Assembly: GCF_900177345.1 (NCBI RefSeq)
Contig: NZ_FWZT01000009.1
Location: forward strand, 1-64,000
DNA from: Pseudobacteriovorax antillogorgiicola
Lineage (GTDB): Bacteria; Bdellovibrionota_B; Oligoflexia; Oligoflexales; Oligoflexaceae
DNA length: 64,000 nt
Direction: 5' to 3'
Below are positions 32,557 through 41,935 of this stretch, in pieces (position 1 is the stretch's first letter; each line of letters opens with the position of its first letter). The position numbers and the translations under genes are program-made. Under the pieces are notes generated by a model. It saw only the letters and a list, made by a program, of their open reading frames with translations. It searched no databases and was not told the DNA's origin.

Positions 32557-33789
32557 TGCTTGCCGTTCGAAGCTAGTGAAGCATAGAGTTTTATCTCGCT
32601 CTTTGCACGGCAAACAAGTGAGCTGAACTTTACTCTCCGAAGCAAGAAAGCCTTCACCATCCTTTAATTCACGAAACTCCTCTAGAATACTAGAAAGTTC
32701 GCGATGGCTGCGCTTCTTGTCTTGGGGTGGCGTTAGGAAAATGGGGGTGGCTTCGGGGATGGTGATTTTTGGGCCAATTCTTGTTTCGTTACCATTTTGA
32801 ATCTTGGTTTGAAATGTAGCCTGACACATAAGCCAATGACTTTGAAAGTTGGTGATCTCGACCCTTAATCCTACGCTTTTTAGCTTACGGCCACGACGCT
32901 CAACTTCATGAATCAGGATAGCGGCAGGTTCAACCTCATATTCAGAATAGCCTAGCTTCTCGACAATAATCTTATCTTCAAACTTGGTGTTGGCCTCACA
33001 GTGAGCCTGTTCTTGAAGATCTACGCCATCTCCACGAGCTTTATTGATCAAGGCCAAGTTATCGGGATGAACTCCCATCGCTGGGTTTTGAAACAAGGTG
33101 GCTTCTTGCTTGAATAGCTCGATGTTTTGGCACCAGCGCAAGGTGCCGAAAGCCAAGAGTTGCAACTCGGCGAGATAGGAGTTCATAATATCAACCCCCG
33201 TACGATTGTAGTTTTTGTAATCTCGATGAGGTTGATCCAGCTCGGGTTTATAGCTGGTGATTAAGGCGATGCGCATGTCCTCCAGCTCGCTGGAGTTTCG
33301 TGGGTCGAGATCCAAGAGCTCTGATAGAAGGATTCCGTCGGTGGAGGGGGCTTCGGAGTGACCAACAGCGAGTTGAAGATCGCGCATTCCGCCGAGATTT
33401 TGTGCTGATGAATCTCCCAAAAACTGGATCTTAACAATTGAACCCTCGGCGTCAGCCTTCAATAGTTTGACCTCGGCAGATGCTTGCTCTTGATTTACAA
33501 TACGCCAGTAAAATGGGCCTTGATCGGTAGCCTGAGATAGGACGCGACATGTGATCTGGCCTTTCGGATCGGTCTTACTAGGCACAAGATCGACACGACA
33601 GTCGATTTTCGGTGGAGGCTGTGACGAATGCATGGGTGGCTCATCAGCTGCGTTTGGGGGCTCTTCTTGTACAGGTACTTGAACTCGGGAATCAGGGCTT
33701 GGCTGATCCTGATCGGATACCGGGGCTACTGTCGTACAGCTTAAGCAAAGGCACAGCCAAGGCAGTTTTAAAAAAACGTGGCGTAGCAT
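32536..33789 (-). CDS. Large lipoprotein of unknown function
   Basis: A 417-residue lipoprotein (LCLCLSC, lipid Cys near residue 18), with a Pro-rich linker of about 40 residues. The body has mixed alpha/beta composition and several cysteines (CRVDLVPS, CQNIELF, CEANTKF, CLPCKERDKTLC), which may form disulfides. No enzyme motif recognised. GAGGA lies just before the ATG. Its last 21 bases overlap the end of the convergent small exported protein gene. Confidence 0.72.
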   Translation of the reverse strand: MLRHVFLKLPWLCLCLSCTTVAPVSDQDQPSPDSRVQVPVQEEPPNAADEPPMHSSQPPPKIDCRVDLVPSKTDPKGQITCRVLSQATDQGPFYWRIVNQEQASAEVKLLKADAEGSIVKIQFLGDSSAQNLGGMRDLQLAVGHSEAPSTDGILLSELLDLDPRNSSELEDMRIALITSYKPELDQPHRDYKNYNRTGVDIMNSYLAELQLLAFGTLRWCQNIELFKQEATLFQNPAMGVHPDNLALINKARGDGVDLQEQAHCEANTKFEDKIIVEKLGYSEYEVEPAAILIHEVERRGRKLKSVGLRVEITNFQSHWLMCQATFQTKIQNGNETRIGPKITIPEATPIFLTPPQDKKRSHRELSSILEEFRELKDGEGFLASESKVQLTCLPCKERDKTLCFTSFERQASALQAN

Positions 33790-33847
33790 AGGATCCTCGT
33801 GTTCTTCGTGCTACTCATTATGGTACAGGGCAAATGATGAGGTTTAC

Positions 33848-34396
33848 ATGGGTATATTTACGAGAGCTAAAGAAAGTTTGCAGTCCAAGATCTGGTGGCG
33901 TCGTCTTGGAATCAATATTCTCTGGCTTCTAACAATTATTTTTGCGGCTGAGTGGTTTCAGGCTAGAAATCACCCATCGGGGCAGTTAGACCCCATATTT
34001 CTCAAACCTTTAGCAAGGCTCGATGGTGCAAGCTCTCCCTTGATCGAAAGTCAAGATCCTCTGACCTTAGTTTACGCCTTTGCTCCATGGTGTGGTGTTT
34101 GTCGCATGACCGCCGAAGATTTGAACGACTTAGGTGGAGTGGTAACGGTAAAGCCCCTTGCGTTGTCCTGGGAGTCTCAGGAGTCTATCAAGCAGTTCGT
34201 TACCGAAGCTTCCTTAAGTGCTCCGGTTTTTCTCGGTGATGATAGGATCCACGGCAGAAACTTGAAGATCGAGGCCTTTCCCAGTTACTACCTGGTGGAT
34301 GCCAAAGGAAAAGTTCTTTACTCTTGGGTAGGTTACAGCACAACTTGGGGGATCATCTCGAAGTCTCTGCTGTTTAAGAACTTTCTGATCGACTAG
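33848..34396 (+). CDS. Membrane-anchored thioredoxin-like protein (TlpA/DsbE type)
   Basis: A 182-residue protein with one N-terminal helix (about 22-38) that anchors the domain in the inner membrane facing the periplasm. The active site is Cys82-Cys85 in FAPWCGVCRMTAED, and the cis-Pro lies in EAFPSYYLVDAKGKVLYSWVGY. This layout matches TlpA/ResA/DsbE reductases that serve cytochrome c maturation or scavenge disulfides. It precedes the small Cys-rich protein gene at 34514, a possible substrate; that link is only contextual. Confidence 0.87.
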   Translation: MGIFTRAKESLQSKIWWRRLGINILWLLTIIFAAEWFQARNHPSGQLDPIFLKPLARLDGASSPLIESQDPLTLVYAFAPWCGVCRMTAEDLNDLGGVVTVKPLALSWESQESIKQFVTEASLSAPVFLGDDRIHGRNLKIEAFPSYYLVDAKGKVLYSWVGYSTTWGIISKSLLFKNFLID

Positions 34397-34513
34397 ATTT
34401 TTGGCAGTTTGTTCAAGCAACGCACAGTTTCGCCTTGTGGCAATAAGAAAATTGCTTGTTTAGATCTGGAATTTCCCTTGCATGGCAAAAACTATAAGCG
34501 GGGGAATAGCACA

Positions 34514-34849
34514 ATGAAAAAAACGACGATCATTATCTTACAATCATGGCTTTGGTTCGTTGGGTCAGCAGCTGCTGCTGAGTGTCCAGCGGGCAATTTC
34601 GCCGATGGCTTAGGGGCCTGTCAGCAATGTCCGGCGGGAACTTACGCAGAAGAGCCGGGCTCAGAGCAGTGCACTGTCGCTCAACCAGGAGCATACGTTC
34701 CTCACGAGGGTGAACGGCTAACCTACCTTTGCCCAGAAGGAACATATTCAGAGGTGTTTGGAGCTGTAAGCTGCAAGCCCTGCGAACATGCTCAGGGTCT
34801 GGGTAATTTTCGTTGTCAGAAACCTGACTATGGTTTGGCTGCCCATTAA
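34514..34849 (+). CDS. Small secreted Cys-rich protein with GCC2/GCC3-type repeats
   Basis: A 111-residue protein with a signal peptide (cut after AAA, about residue 22) and eight cysteines (24, 36, 39, 53, 73, 87, 90, 101). The repeats CPAGNFADGLGACQQCPAGT and LCPEGTYSEVFGAVSCKPC follow the GCC2/GCC3 (ephrin-receptor-like) pattern, which is common in eukaryotes and predators or symbionts but unusual in a small bacterial protein. Disulfide pairing is expected. The ATG at 34514 has GGGG upstream. Function unknown. Confidence 0.75.
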   Translation: MKKTTIIILQSWLWFVGSAAAAECPAGNFADGLGACQQCPAGTYAEEPGSEQCTVAQPGAYVPHEGERLTYLCPEGTYSEVFGAVSCKPCEHAQGLGNFRCQKPDYGLAAH

Positions 34850-34926
34850 TCAATTAAAAAGAGCTTAACTTTTCAGCTTAAATGTCGATCATCGCTCTAT
34901 CTAAGAGACGATGATGGCAGAGTAAT

Positions 34927-36156
34927 ATGAAACGGTTAAGGTGGATACTCACAGCATGCCTCTTGTTGGCAAGTCCCTACAGTCTGGCCGTTGACGCCCA
35001 GAGGCAATTTAATATCCTCTCGAACATTGAGCAGCACACAGCCCAGCTCAAGCAAGACATGACGACTCAAACTAATGATAAGGACATCATCGCGCTGCGG
35101 GATTTCCATCGTCAAGTTCTGAAAACCTCTGAGGTTGATCCAACTCAGGGCCAGTGGAAGGGGGACTTTGTGCGGTCATTGAAAGATCGCCGGAGTGTCG
35201 AAGGCAATTGGAGTCAGATCAAAAAAATCCTTGCGGGTTATCCCCAGGGTGTTGGTTTTAAACCTTACCAACAAGCCGTTGAGCAGTACCTAACTCATCG
35301 TAAAGACGGATCTTATGATGAGTCTATCCGCCTAGCCCAGGGCACGCACTTCCAATCTCTTTATAGAAACTTACTCAAAGGAATGAAACACAGCCAGGAC
35401 TCGAAAAAAACCCTCGATGAAGAGCAGTTAGCCGCCTACGTTTTGAATCTTAGAGACCTTTTGCAAGATTTAGAGAAAATGAGCCAACCACCGCCTGAAA
35501 AGCTGGAACCGAACGTTGCCATGAGCTTATCAGCAAAATCGGGAATCAGAGATAATCCACGTAATGCAGACAAAGCAGGTGACATGGCCGACTCAAAAGC
35601 CATGTTTCTGGTATTTGGCTTTCTACTTTGTGTTCTAGTTTTGGGGCTAGGTGTTTATAAACGTCTCCAACAGGATGCTCCGCCTCGGGCGGTGGTTATT
35701 AAGAAGAGCGAACTTGGAAGTCCAGAATCAGCGAGTAAGCCAGCAGCTGCAAGAAAGACTTCATCGAAGACCACTCGGCTACCTAAAAGCTATTCCCTAA
35801 AGGTCGAATGCATTCATCGGTTGAGTGATCAGTCTTTTCAAAACAGTCTGCTGCAATGCTTGAAGCCTCTGGACCCTCATTCGAGTGAGTATGCTTCATC
35901 GAAGAATATTATCCTTACACGGGTCAACGGAATTATCACGGATATATCCCAGTGTCGCGACGATGATTGGGAAGATTTGCGAACTCATCTCAAGGCTAAT
36001 TTTAAAACTCTTCAGTCCTATGTAAAGGCCCTCAGAACAGGACCTGAAATTTCGCAGGCCAACACCTCCATCATCGCTGCGTTTAGGCTGATTCTCGGTG
36101 TTCTGCGAGATCTTGGACAAGATTTGAAGCAGAACACCGGTGATACAGCAGCGTGA
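34927..36156 (+). CDS. Single-pass membrane protein with periplasmic and cytoplasmic domains, unknown
   Basis: A 409-residue protein with a signal peptide, a helical domain of about 200 residues, one transmembrane helix near 230-245 (FLVFGFLLCVLVLGLGVY) and a cytoplasmic domain of about 160 residues after a Ser/Ala/Lys-rich linker. The C-terminal domain includes SYSLKVECIHRLSDQ and a helical end. No catalytic motif seen. The topology resembles a signalling or scaffold protein, but this is an inference. Convergent with the MFS gene 12 bases on. Confidence 0.7.
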   Translation: MKRLRWILTACLLLASPYSLAVDAQRQFNILSNIEQHTAQLKQDMTTQTNDKDIIALRDFHRQVLKTSEVDPTQGQWKGDFVRSLKDRRSVEGNWSQIKKILAGYPQGVGFKPYQQAVEQYLTHRKDGSYDESIRLAQGTHFQSLYRNLLKGMKHSQDSKKTLDEEQLAAYVLNLRDLLQDLEKMSQPPPEKLEPNVAMSLSAKSGIRDNPRNADKAGDMADSKAMFLVFGFLLCVLVLGLGVYKRLQQDAPPRAVVIKKSELGSPESASKPAAARKTSSKTTRLPKSYSLKVECIHRLSDQSFQNSLLQCLKPLDPHSSEYASSKNIILTRVNGIITDISQCRDDDWEDLRTHLKANFKTLQSYVKALRTGPEISQANTSIIAAFRLILGVLRDLGQDLKQNTGDTAA

Positions 36157-36168
36157 TCTAACAGTTGG

Positions 36169-37416
36169 CTACTGTCGCGATTCAGTGGGAACTTGCACGA
36201 GTAAGCCTGTGAGTGCAGCGCTGAGAAAAATGATGGTAGCAATCATCCAGAAAAGCTCCTGTGGAGCGAATTGGGTTTCCAAGGCCCAAACACCTAAAAA
36301 TGGGGCGATCACTCCGCGGACTCCCGTTAAGAAGGTATGGATCGAAAGATAGGTCGAGGACTGGCCCTCAGGGGCAAAATCGAGGATACCAATGCTCCAA
36401 GCAAGCTGGCCTCCACCTCGGCCAATACCCCAGATAATCGAGCCAATGAAGGCACCCCAAAAACCAAACAGTGGATAAAATATAAAACCTAAGCCAATCA
36501 CAATGCTGGTGATGACACGATATTGCACGATGTTGATACGATCGAAGATCCCGCCCCAGAAACGAATGCTTAGAAACATTGCAAGGGGTGGTAGCACCCC
36601 AGCTAGTAGAGCGGCTTTATCAGGGGATAGGCCTAAAAAGCCCTTATCATTAATGTAAACCTGAAACACAGCTACTCCTGAAATGTTGGCGATTCCTAAA
36701 AGAAACTGAAAGGCCATGAACAGACTAAATTTACGGTCCTTGAAAAGAATCTGAAGATAGTTCAAAAATGAGGGGCGCTCGATCTTTGGAACCTTAACGA
36801 AACCAGTATCGATGGACATAAATAGAAAGCAGGTGATGAAGCCTAAGATTCCAGCCAAGACATAGGCGGGGTGATATGATTCGGGGCTGACGTCTATTAA
36901 ATGACCTAAAAGCCACGATAAGCCCATGACTAGAAATAATTGCCATTGCTTGATCCGACCGACCAAAGTACCACGCACCTGAGGCTCGTAGATCTGCTGG
37001 TATAAAACACCCTGGCAGGGGCTACTGATATGAAACAAAGCCAAAGCAAGAAAGACCAAAAGTGAAAACCAGAGAGCATCTCCAGCAAAGCCAGCTAAGA
37101 TCATGGCGATCCAAGCTAAAACCTGTGGCAGGGCGTAGTCCTTCTGTGGAAGAGAAGTGGAAAGGTATTTAGTGTAAGGCAATGATAGCAAAAGCCCAGC
37201 CATAGAACCGGCTTGAATGAGTGCGACTTGTTGATTGCTGCCATCTAAAACTTGCTTGATGATAATAACGGCAATGGCTCCCAGGAGCGGTTGCGAGGAA
37301 CCAAGCAGCAGTTGGTAACTAAGGTCCTTATAATAGTTTCGTGGCACCGAGACAGGCGCTGGAGGACCTAACAATCTTTTGGCAAGGGAGTGGAGTTTGG
37401 TCAAGGTAGGGCTCAC
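36169..37416 (-). CDS. Major facilitator superfamily transporter
   Basis: A 415-residue inner-membrane protein with about 12 hydrophobic helices in two halves linked by a polar region near residue 205 (DTGFVKVPKIERPSF). Loop patterns such as GRIKQWQL and GGIFDRINIV have MFS character. The substrate cannot be told. The start is a GTG at 37414-37416 with a poor ribosome site, so a slightly later start is possible. Divergent from the hydrolase gene at 37552. Confidence 0.82.
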   Translation of the reverse strand: MSPTLTKLHSLAKRLLGPPAPVSVPRNYYKDLSYQLLLGSSQPLLGAIAVIIIKQVLDGSNQQVALIQAGSMAGLLLSLPYTKYLSTSLPQKDYALPQVLAWIAMILAGFAGDALWFSLLVFLALALFHISSPCQGVLYQQIYEPQVRGTLVGRIKQWQLFLVMGLSWLLGHLIDVSPESYHPAYVLAGILGFITCFLFMSIDTGFVKVPKIERPSFLNYLQILFKDRKFSLFMAFQFLLGIANISGVAVFQVYINDKGFLGLSPDKAALLAGVLPPLAMFLSIRFWGGIFDRINIVQYRVITSIVIGLGFIFYPLFGFWGAFIGSIIWGIGRGGGQLAWSIGILDFAPEGQSSTYLSIHTFLTGVRGVIAPFLGVWALETQFAPQELFWMIATIIFLSAALTGLLVQVPTESRQ

Positions 37417-37496
37417 TTTCTAATGACTAAGATAACTAGGCTCATCCATAGCAAAACACGGGAAGACCAGCAAACCAAAGTCATTTATGTGTTTTT

Positions 37497-37545
37497 TTGG
37501 CTTGGTCTTGCAGACCTGTGTATAATGACATAAGGCAATAGGAGG
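37497..37545 (+). promoter_or_regulatory. Promoter and ribosome site of the hydrolase gene
   Basis: TTGGCT (37497-37502) and TATAAT (37521-37526) are 18 bases apart, placing the start near 37533. A perfect AGGAGG (37540-37545) lies six bases before the ATG, so the leader is only about 20 bases. Confidence 0.65.
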
Positions 37546-37551
37546 TCCGCT

Positions 37552-38553
37552 ATGCAAAGGCTTACAATCTTTATTTTAATGCTATCATCCAGTTTAGCAT
37601 CGGCAATTTCTGAGGTGAATTACGATCAGGTTTACCAGCAAGAAGTTATGCCATTTTTTAAGTCGCAAGCGGAGTGGGGCAAGTTTCAGACTCCCGATGG
37701 GATTACCATCAGCCATGTGTTCTATCAGCATCCTGAGCCCGTGGCAGACGTTGTGATACTCCCAGGCTGGACGGAAGCCGGGCAAAAGTATGCCGAACTG
37801 ATCTTTGACCTCTATCAATTCAAGTTCAACATCCATCTTCTAGAGTGGCGAGGGCAGGGCTATTCAGAACGAATTTCGTCTCACCCTGAACGAACCCATG
37901 TGACTACCTACGAAGAGTACGTGATTGACCTGGATACCTTTCTCAAAACTGTTGTCAAGCCCCGAGCTGAAGGCCGGCGGATTGTAGGGATTGCCCATTC
38001 TATGGGAGCAAACATCACCTCGATCTATCTTAGTAAGGGCAAGTCTATTCTGGATAAGGTGGTGTTCTCGTCGCCTATGCTTGACATAAAAACTGCGCCT
38101 TATCCAGAGTGGGTGGCTTGGCTGATTGCCCGTGTGATGGAACTTATGGGGCAGGGAGATAGTTTTCTTCCCGGCCATGGACCGTTTGTTAAAGAAGATG
38201 TCGTGAATATCTCTACCCGAAGTGAGACTCGCTACTGGAAAACGGTAAACTATAAAGCACAGAATCCTGAGACGATCACCAACGGCGCTAGCTTCTCCTG
38301 GCTACGATCCAGCCTCGAAGCTACCTGGTATATGAAGCGCAATGCTCATCTGATCACAGTCCCGGTTTTGATGTTACAAGCAGGAGATGACTTTTATGTG
38401 GATACTGAGGGGCAGGATATGGTCTGTAAAAATGCCAAGAATTGCTTTAAGATCGTATTTCCCTCGGCGTTTCATGAAGTTTACAATGATGGCGACCTGG
38501 TCCGCAGCAAAGCTGTCAAAGAGACAGTAGAGTTCATTCTGGATCACTTCTAG
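37552..38553 (+). CDS. Secreted alpha/beta hydrolase (lysophospholipase-like)
   Basis: A 333-residue hydrolase with a signal peptide of about 18 residues. The nucleophile lies in GIAHSMGANI, LPGWTEAGQKYAEL is the oxyanion region, EWRGQGYSE the conserved block of the family, and Asp (LMLQAGDDFYV) and His (SAFHEVYND) complete the triad. Paralog of 20160-21197: SSPMLDIKTAPYPEWVAWLI aligns with LSAPMIRIKTTPFPEWLAQI. A consensus promoter and AGGAGG site suggest good expression. Confidence 0.9.
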   Translation: MQRLTIFILMLSSSLASAISEVNYDQVYQQEVMPFFKSQAEWGKFQTPDGITISHVFYQHPEPVADVVILPGWTEAGQKYAELIFDLYQFKFNIHLLEWRGQGYSERISSHPERTHVTTYEEYVIDLDTFLKTVVKPRAEGRRIVGIAHSMGANITSIYLSKGKSILDKVVFSSPMLDIKTAPYPEWVAWLIARVMELMGQGDSFLPGHGPFVKEDVVNISTRSETRYWKTVNYKAQNPETITNGASFSWLRSSLEATWYMKRNAHLITVPVLMLQAGDDFYVDTEGQDMVCKNAKNCFKIVFPSAFHEVYNDGDLVRSKAVKETVEFILDHF

Positions 38554-38675
38554 CTGATAACTAGTTGTAAATATAAGGAATAATAGATAAATTTTTTAAT
38601 GGAAATACGCCAAAAAATCATGTAATCTCCGTCCTCTAGTTGCCTTCGCATCCGAACCTAAAATTGGGGATTTAC

Positions 38676-40313
38676 ATGGCCGTTCTTATCAAACAGCTCA
38701 CCGTTCCTGTCGTCGATAAAGACCCAGATCAACATATTACCCAGGCTCTTGTTCAAGAGTACGGGCTCAAGCCAAGTGATATTCACGGCTTCCGCATTAA
38801 GAAAAAGTCTCTAGATGCTCGTCGCAAGCGCCGGATCGTCTATCACTATCAAGTAGAGGCAAAGATTGCCAATGAGCAGCATCTCTTGAACCACCACAGT
38901 AGTACCGTAACTCCCATCCCCGATGCCAAGCTCTACGATCCTCTTGAGGGTTTGCCACTCAAAGGCAAATCCATGAAGCGCAAACCTATAATCATCGGTA
39001 CAGGACCAGCGGGGATTTTTGCTGCCCATGTGCTTGCTGAAGCGGGGCAACAGAGCCTTGTCATCGAACGTGGTGAACCCGTTGAAGATCGCCTCCGTAC
39101 TGTAAACCGTTTGCGACGAACTGGAGAGTTTTCAGAGCGTAGCAACTACTGCTTTGGCGAAGGCGGTGCCGGAACGTTCTCAGACGGTAAACTAACCTGT
39201 GGACGAAATCATCCTCTGATTAAATATCTCTTTCAAGAGTGGGTCCGATTTGGTGCTCCTGAAGAGATCCTATATGATGCCCATCCTCATATTGGTACAG
39301 ATTTTCTGATGGTGATAGCCAAGCGCATGCGGGATTACCTGAAGCAAGCCGGTACAGAGTTTCGTTTCAATACTATTTTTAAAGGCTTCCGTCCGGGAAA
39401 ATCAAGCCGCTACGAAGTTTTGCTTGATGGTGGTGAAGTGTTGGAAACCGATCACCTGATCATTGCCATTGGTCACTCAGCCCGCGATACCTACCAGCTT
39501 TTGTTGGATCAAGGTTTAGCTATTGGCCCCAAGCCCTTTGCCATCGGCGCGCGATTCGAGCATCCCCAAGAAGTGATTGATCAGATCCAATTTGGATCTT
39601 GCAGCCTCCTACCGGCAGCGGAGTACAAGTTAGCAGCTCGGGCCGGAGAGCGAGGGATCTGGACTTTTTGCATGTGTCCTGGTGGGCAACTTTTGCCGAC
39701 CAACGCCCAAGCGGAGCACCTTGCTATCAACGGAATGAGCTACCATGCGCGAAATAGTGGCTTTGCCAATGCTGCTGTGGTTGTGAATATCAATCGGGAA
39801 GATTTTTTTAAGGGCCACGTTCTTGATGGCATGAGGTTCCAAGAATCGATCGAGCGCAAGGCTTTCCAGGCAGGGGGCGGAAACTATTTTACCCCCGCCC
39901 AGCGTCTTGGAGACTTTTTGAAAGGTCGTGCTAGCAAGGGTGAACTCAAGTCTACCTATAAACCTGGGGTCACTCCCGCGCGGTTAGACAAGGTTTTGCC
40001 AGACTTTGTTGTGGAAGCCCTGCAAGGTGCTCTTTTTGAATACAATAAAAAAATGCGAGGCTATATCAGCCATGAAGCGATCGTAGCCGGAGTGGAAACC
40101 AAAACTTCCTCTCCAATTGTTATGATGCGCGACAAAAGCCTTCAATCACAAAGCCACCCTGGTATCTTCCCTACAGGAGAGGGTGCTGGATTTGCTGGAG
40201 GCATCGTCAGCGCAGCACTCGACGGCCTTAAGGTCGGGCGAGCTGTTCTTGAAGACGCCGTATCCGAAAGCTTTCTTGAGTCCAAGCAGGCTTCAAGCGC
40301 GCCTCTATCCTAA
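38676..40313 (+). CDS. FAD-dependent dehydrogenase (COG2509 type)
   Basis: A 545-residue cytoplasmic flavoprotein. An N-terminal domain of about 95 residues precedes the Rossmann motif GTGPAGIFAAHVLAEAG, then VIERGEPVEDR, NYCFGEGGAGTFSDGKLTCG and AIGHSARDTY. The C-terminus has PTGEGAGFAGGIVSAALDG, the typical flavin-binding end of the family. The reaction is unknown for the family. The ATG at 38676 has GGGGA five bases upstream; an in-frame start 12 codons earlier is less likely. Not obviously linked to the efflux genes downstream. Confidence 0.9.
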   Translation: MAVLIKQLTVPVVDKDPDQHITQALVQEYGLKPSDIHGFRIKKKSLDARRKRRIVYHYQVEAKIANEQHLLNHHSSTVTPIPDAKLYDPLEGLPLKGKSMKRKPIIIGTGPAGIFAAHVLAEAGQQSLVIERGEPVEDRLRTVNRLRRTGEFSERSNYCFGEGGAGTFSDGKLTCGRNHPLIKYLFQEWVRFGAPEEILYDAHPHIGTDFLMVIAKRMRDYLKQAGTEFRFNTIFKGFRPGKSSRYEVLLDGGEVLETDHLIIAIGHSARDTYQLLLDQGLAIGPKPFAIGARFEHPQEVIDQIQFGSCSLLPAAEYKLAARAGERGIWTFCMCPGGQLLPTNAQAEHLAINGMSYHARNSGFANAAVVVNINREDFFKGHVLDGMRFQESIERKAFQAGGGNYFTPAQRLGDFLKGRASKGELKSTYKPGVTPARLDKVLPDFVVEALQGALFEYNKKMRGYISHEAIVAGVETKTSSPIVMMRDKSLQSQSHPGIFPTGEGAGFAGGIVSAALDGLKVGRAVLEDAVSESFLESKQASSAPLS

Positions 40314-40345
40314 ACTCATCTATCTCGCCGATTAGGAACGTATTT

Positions 40346-40407
40346 GCCTAGCCCTATGCCTTATAATTAGGGCGTAGGCTCTCTAGCTGTCTTGGGAGAC
40401 AAGCTAG
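40346..40407 (+). promoter_or_regulatory. Two tandem stem-loops ahead of the efflux operon
   Basis: First hairpin: GCCTA-GCCCTA (40346-40356) pairs with TAGGGC-G-TAGGC (40368-40379), one bulge. Second: CTAGCTGTCT (40383-40392) pairs with AGAC-A-AGCTAG (40397-40407), loop TGGG. No T run follows either. They may terminate the upstream gene or shape the leader of the efflux mRNA. Confidence 0.5.
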
Positions 40408-40465
40408 GCGGAGTTCTATCCCGCATGTCTCTTGTAAAACTGTTGTTATCAATGGATTTGATCCT

Positions 40466-41935
40466 ATGGATGTCAAACTGCGATTGCTCACAGCAATCTT
40501 AGCGGCTTTCTTCTTAATAGACGCCCCCAACGGGGTACAAGCTCGACCGATTGAACTTTCTGAAGAGGTGCTAAAGTCGTATCTCAAGGATGGTGTTCCT
40601 CAGTATGATCAAGTGAATCTAAATCACCACAAGGCAACTACAGCGCTATCACAATTCAATGATCAATACGTTTTAGGGATTGGCGCTGAAACTACTTTGA
40701 GCGAGTCAGACGATCCCAGAGAGTCAATCTGGGTGAAGCAGCAGCAGATCGGCGTGCAGCAGACCTTGCCTTATGGTGTTTCTGGTGGTTTAGCCTATAT
40801 TTATCGCTACGAAAAATTCAGTGCCTTTTTTGGCCCTGAGTACGGTTTAAAAAAGTTCTATTTACCTTCACTGGCTTTGACTTTCGAGATGGATCTTTGG
40901 AAGAACCTTTTGGGTTCCCTCGATAGCACCAAAGTCAGGCATATTAAGGCCATGATCGACAAATCTAAGCTCAATAAGAAGCTTGAACTCAAGAAGCTCC
41001 ATAATCACATGCGAGCACTTTACTGGCGTCTGGTTGCTCAAGATCGCCGGATACAGATCTTTAAGAACCTCGTAGCTACTGCTAGGCGTGGCTATCGCAA
41101 TATGAAACGTCGCGAGGCAGATAGTATCGCCGATGACGGTGCTGTTGCTGAAATGGCGGCTAATCTATCTAGTGCAGAGGCAAACTTTCGAAAATCAACC
41201 ATCGATCGAAATTTCTTAGAACGTGATTTGAAGGTTCTTGTGCCAACGTTACAAACCTACACTATAAGAGTTCGAGATAACTACGTGGGAGTCCGGCGTG
41301 CTGTAGCTGAATCGGTCAATTGCTCAAGAGCGATTGGCCGCATGACATCAATCCCCTATGATTATACGGAATATGATGAACTCATTCGCGCTGTGGATGA
41401 CGAGCTGCGCCTTAAATCAGAAGAGCTTGATAGCTACGATGATCCAGATGTAAAACTAAGTTTTGTTGGGCGAGGGTTTGGGCTTGATGAAGAGTGGTCG
41501 GAGGCGGCAGGGCAGCCTTTCGCCCTTGAAAAAAGCGCTTATGAGGCTGTCCTCAGTGTAAGTGTTCCGTTGGGACTAGACGATACAGAGAAGCAACTTG
41601 TCCGCAATGAAAAGATGAATGCCTCGATCCTGAGAGTGAGGCTTGCTGCCGAATTTAAGGCGTCTCACTCTAATTTACAAAAGAACTTCGCTCCATTGGC
41701 TGAGGCTGTGGATCTTTACCACAAAAGCATTCGGGATCAGGAAGATGCATTCAAAACTACCGAACGCAAGTTCCGCCAGGGGCGAATTTCGGTATTTGAC
41801 TATATTTCTAGCCAGAATACTTTGCTCAACTCCAAGCTCCAAGTCTTGGGCCTAGAAGAGCGTTTGATTCTTGAAATGCTGACTTACTATTCCATATTTA
41901 ATCAAGCGCCCTGTTCTTTTAATAGGAAGTCATGA
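40466..41935 (+). CDS. TolC-like outer-membrane efflux protein
   Basis: A 489-residue exported protein with a signal peptide of about 26 residues. Long helical stretches with heptad character (KKLELKKLHNHMRALYWRL; FKTTERKFRQGRISVFDYIS) fit the outer-membrane efflux protein family, whose trimers form the exit duct of tripartite pumps; the KFRQGRISVFDY block is typical. The stop overlaps the RND gene by ATGA, so both are made together. The family usually also needs a periplasmic adaptor, which is not encoded nearby. Confidence 0.88.
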   Translation: MDVKLRLLTAILAAFFLIDAPNGVQARPIELSEEVLKSYLKDGVPQYDQVNLNHHKATTALSQFNDQYVLGIGAETTLSESDDPRESIWVKQQQIGVQQTLPYGVSGGLAYIYRYEKFSAFFGPEYGLKKFYLPSLALTFEMDLWKNLLGSLDSTKVRHIKAMIDKSKLNKKLELKKLHNHMRALYWRLVAQDRRIQIFKNLVATARRGYRNMKRREADSIADDGAVAEMAANLSSAEANFRKSTIDRNFLERDLKVLVPTLQTYTIRVRDNYVGVRRAVAESVNCSRAIGRMTSIPYDYTEYDELIRAVDDELRLKSEELDSYDDPDVKLSFVGRGFGLDEEWSEAAGQPFALEKSAYEAVLSVSVPLGLDDTEKQLVRNEKMNASILRVRLAAEFKASHSNLQKNFAPLAEAVDLYHKSIRDQEDAFKTTERKFRQGRISVFDYISSQNTLLNSKLQVLGLEERLILEMLTYYSIFNQAPCSFNRKS

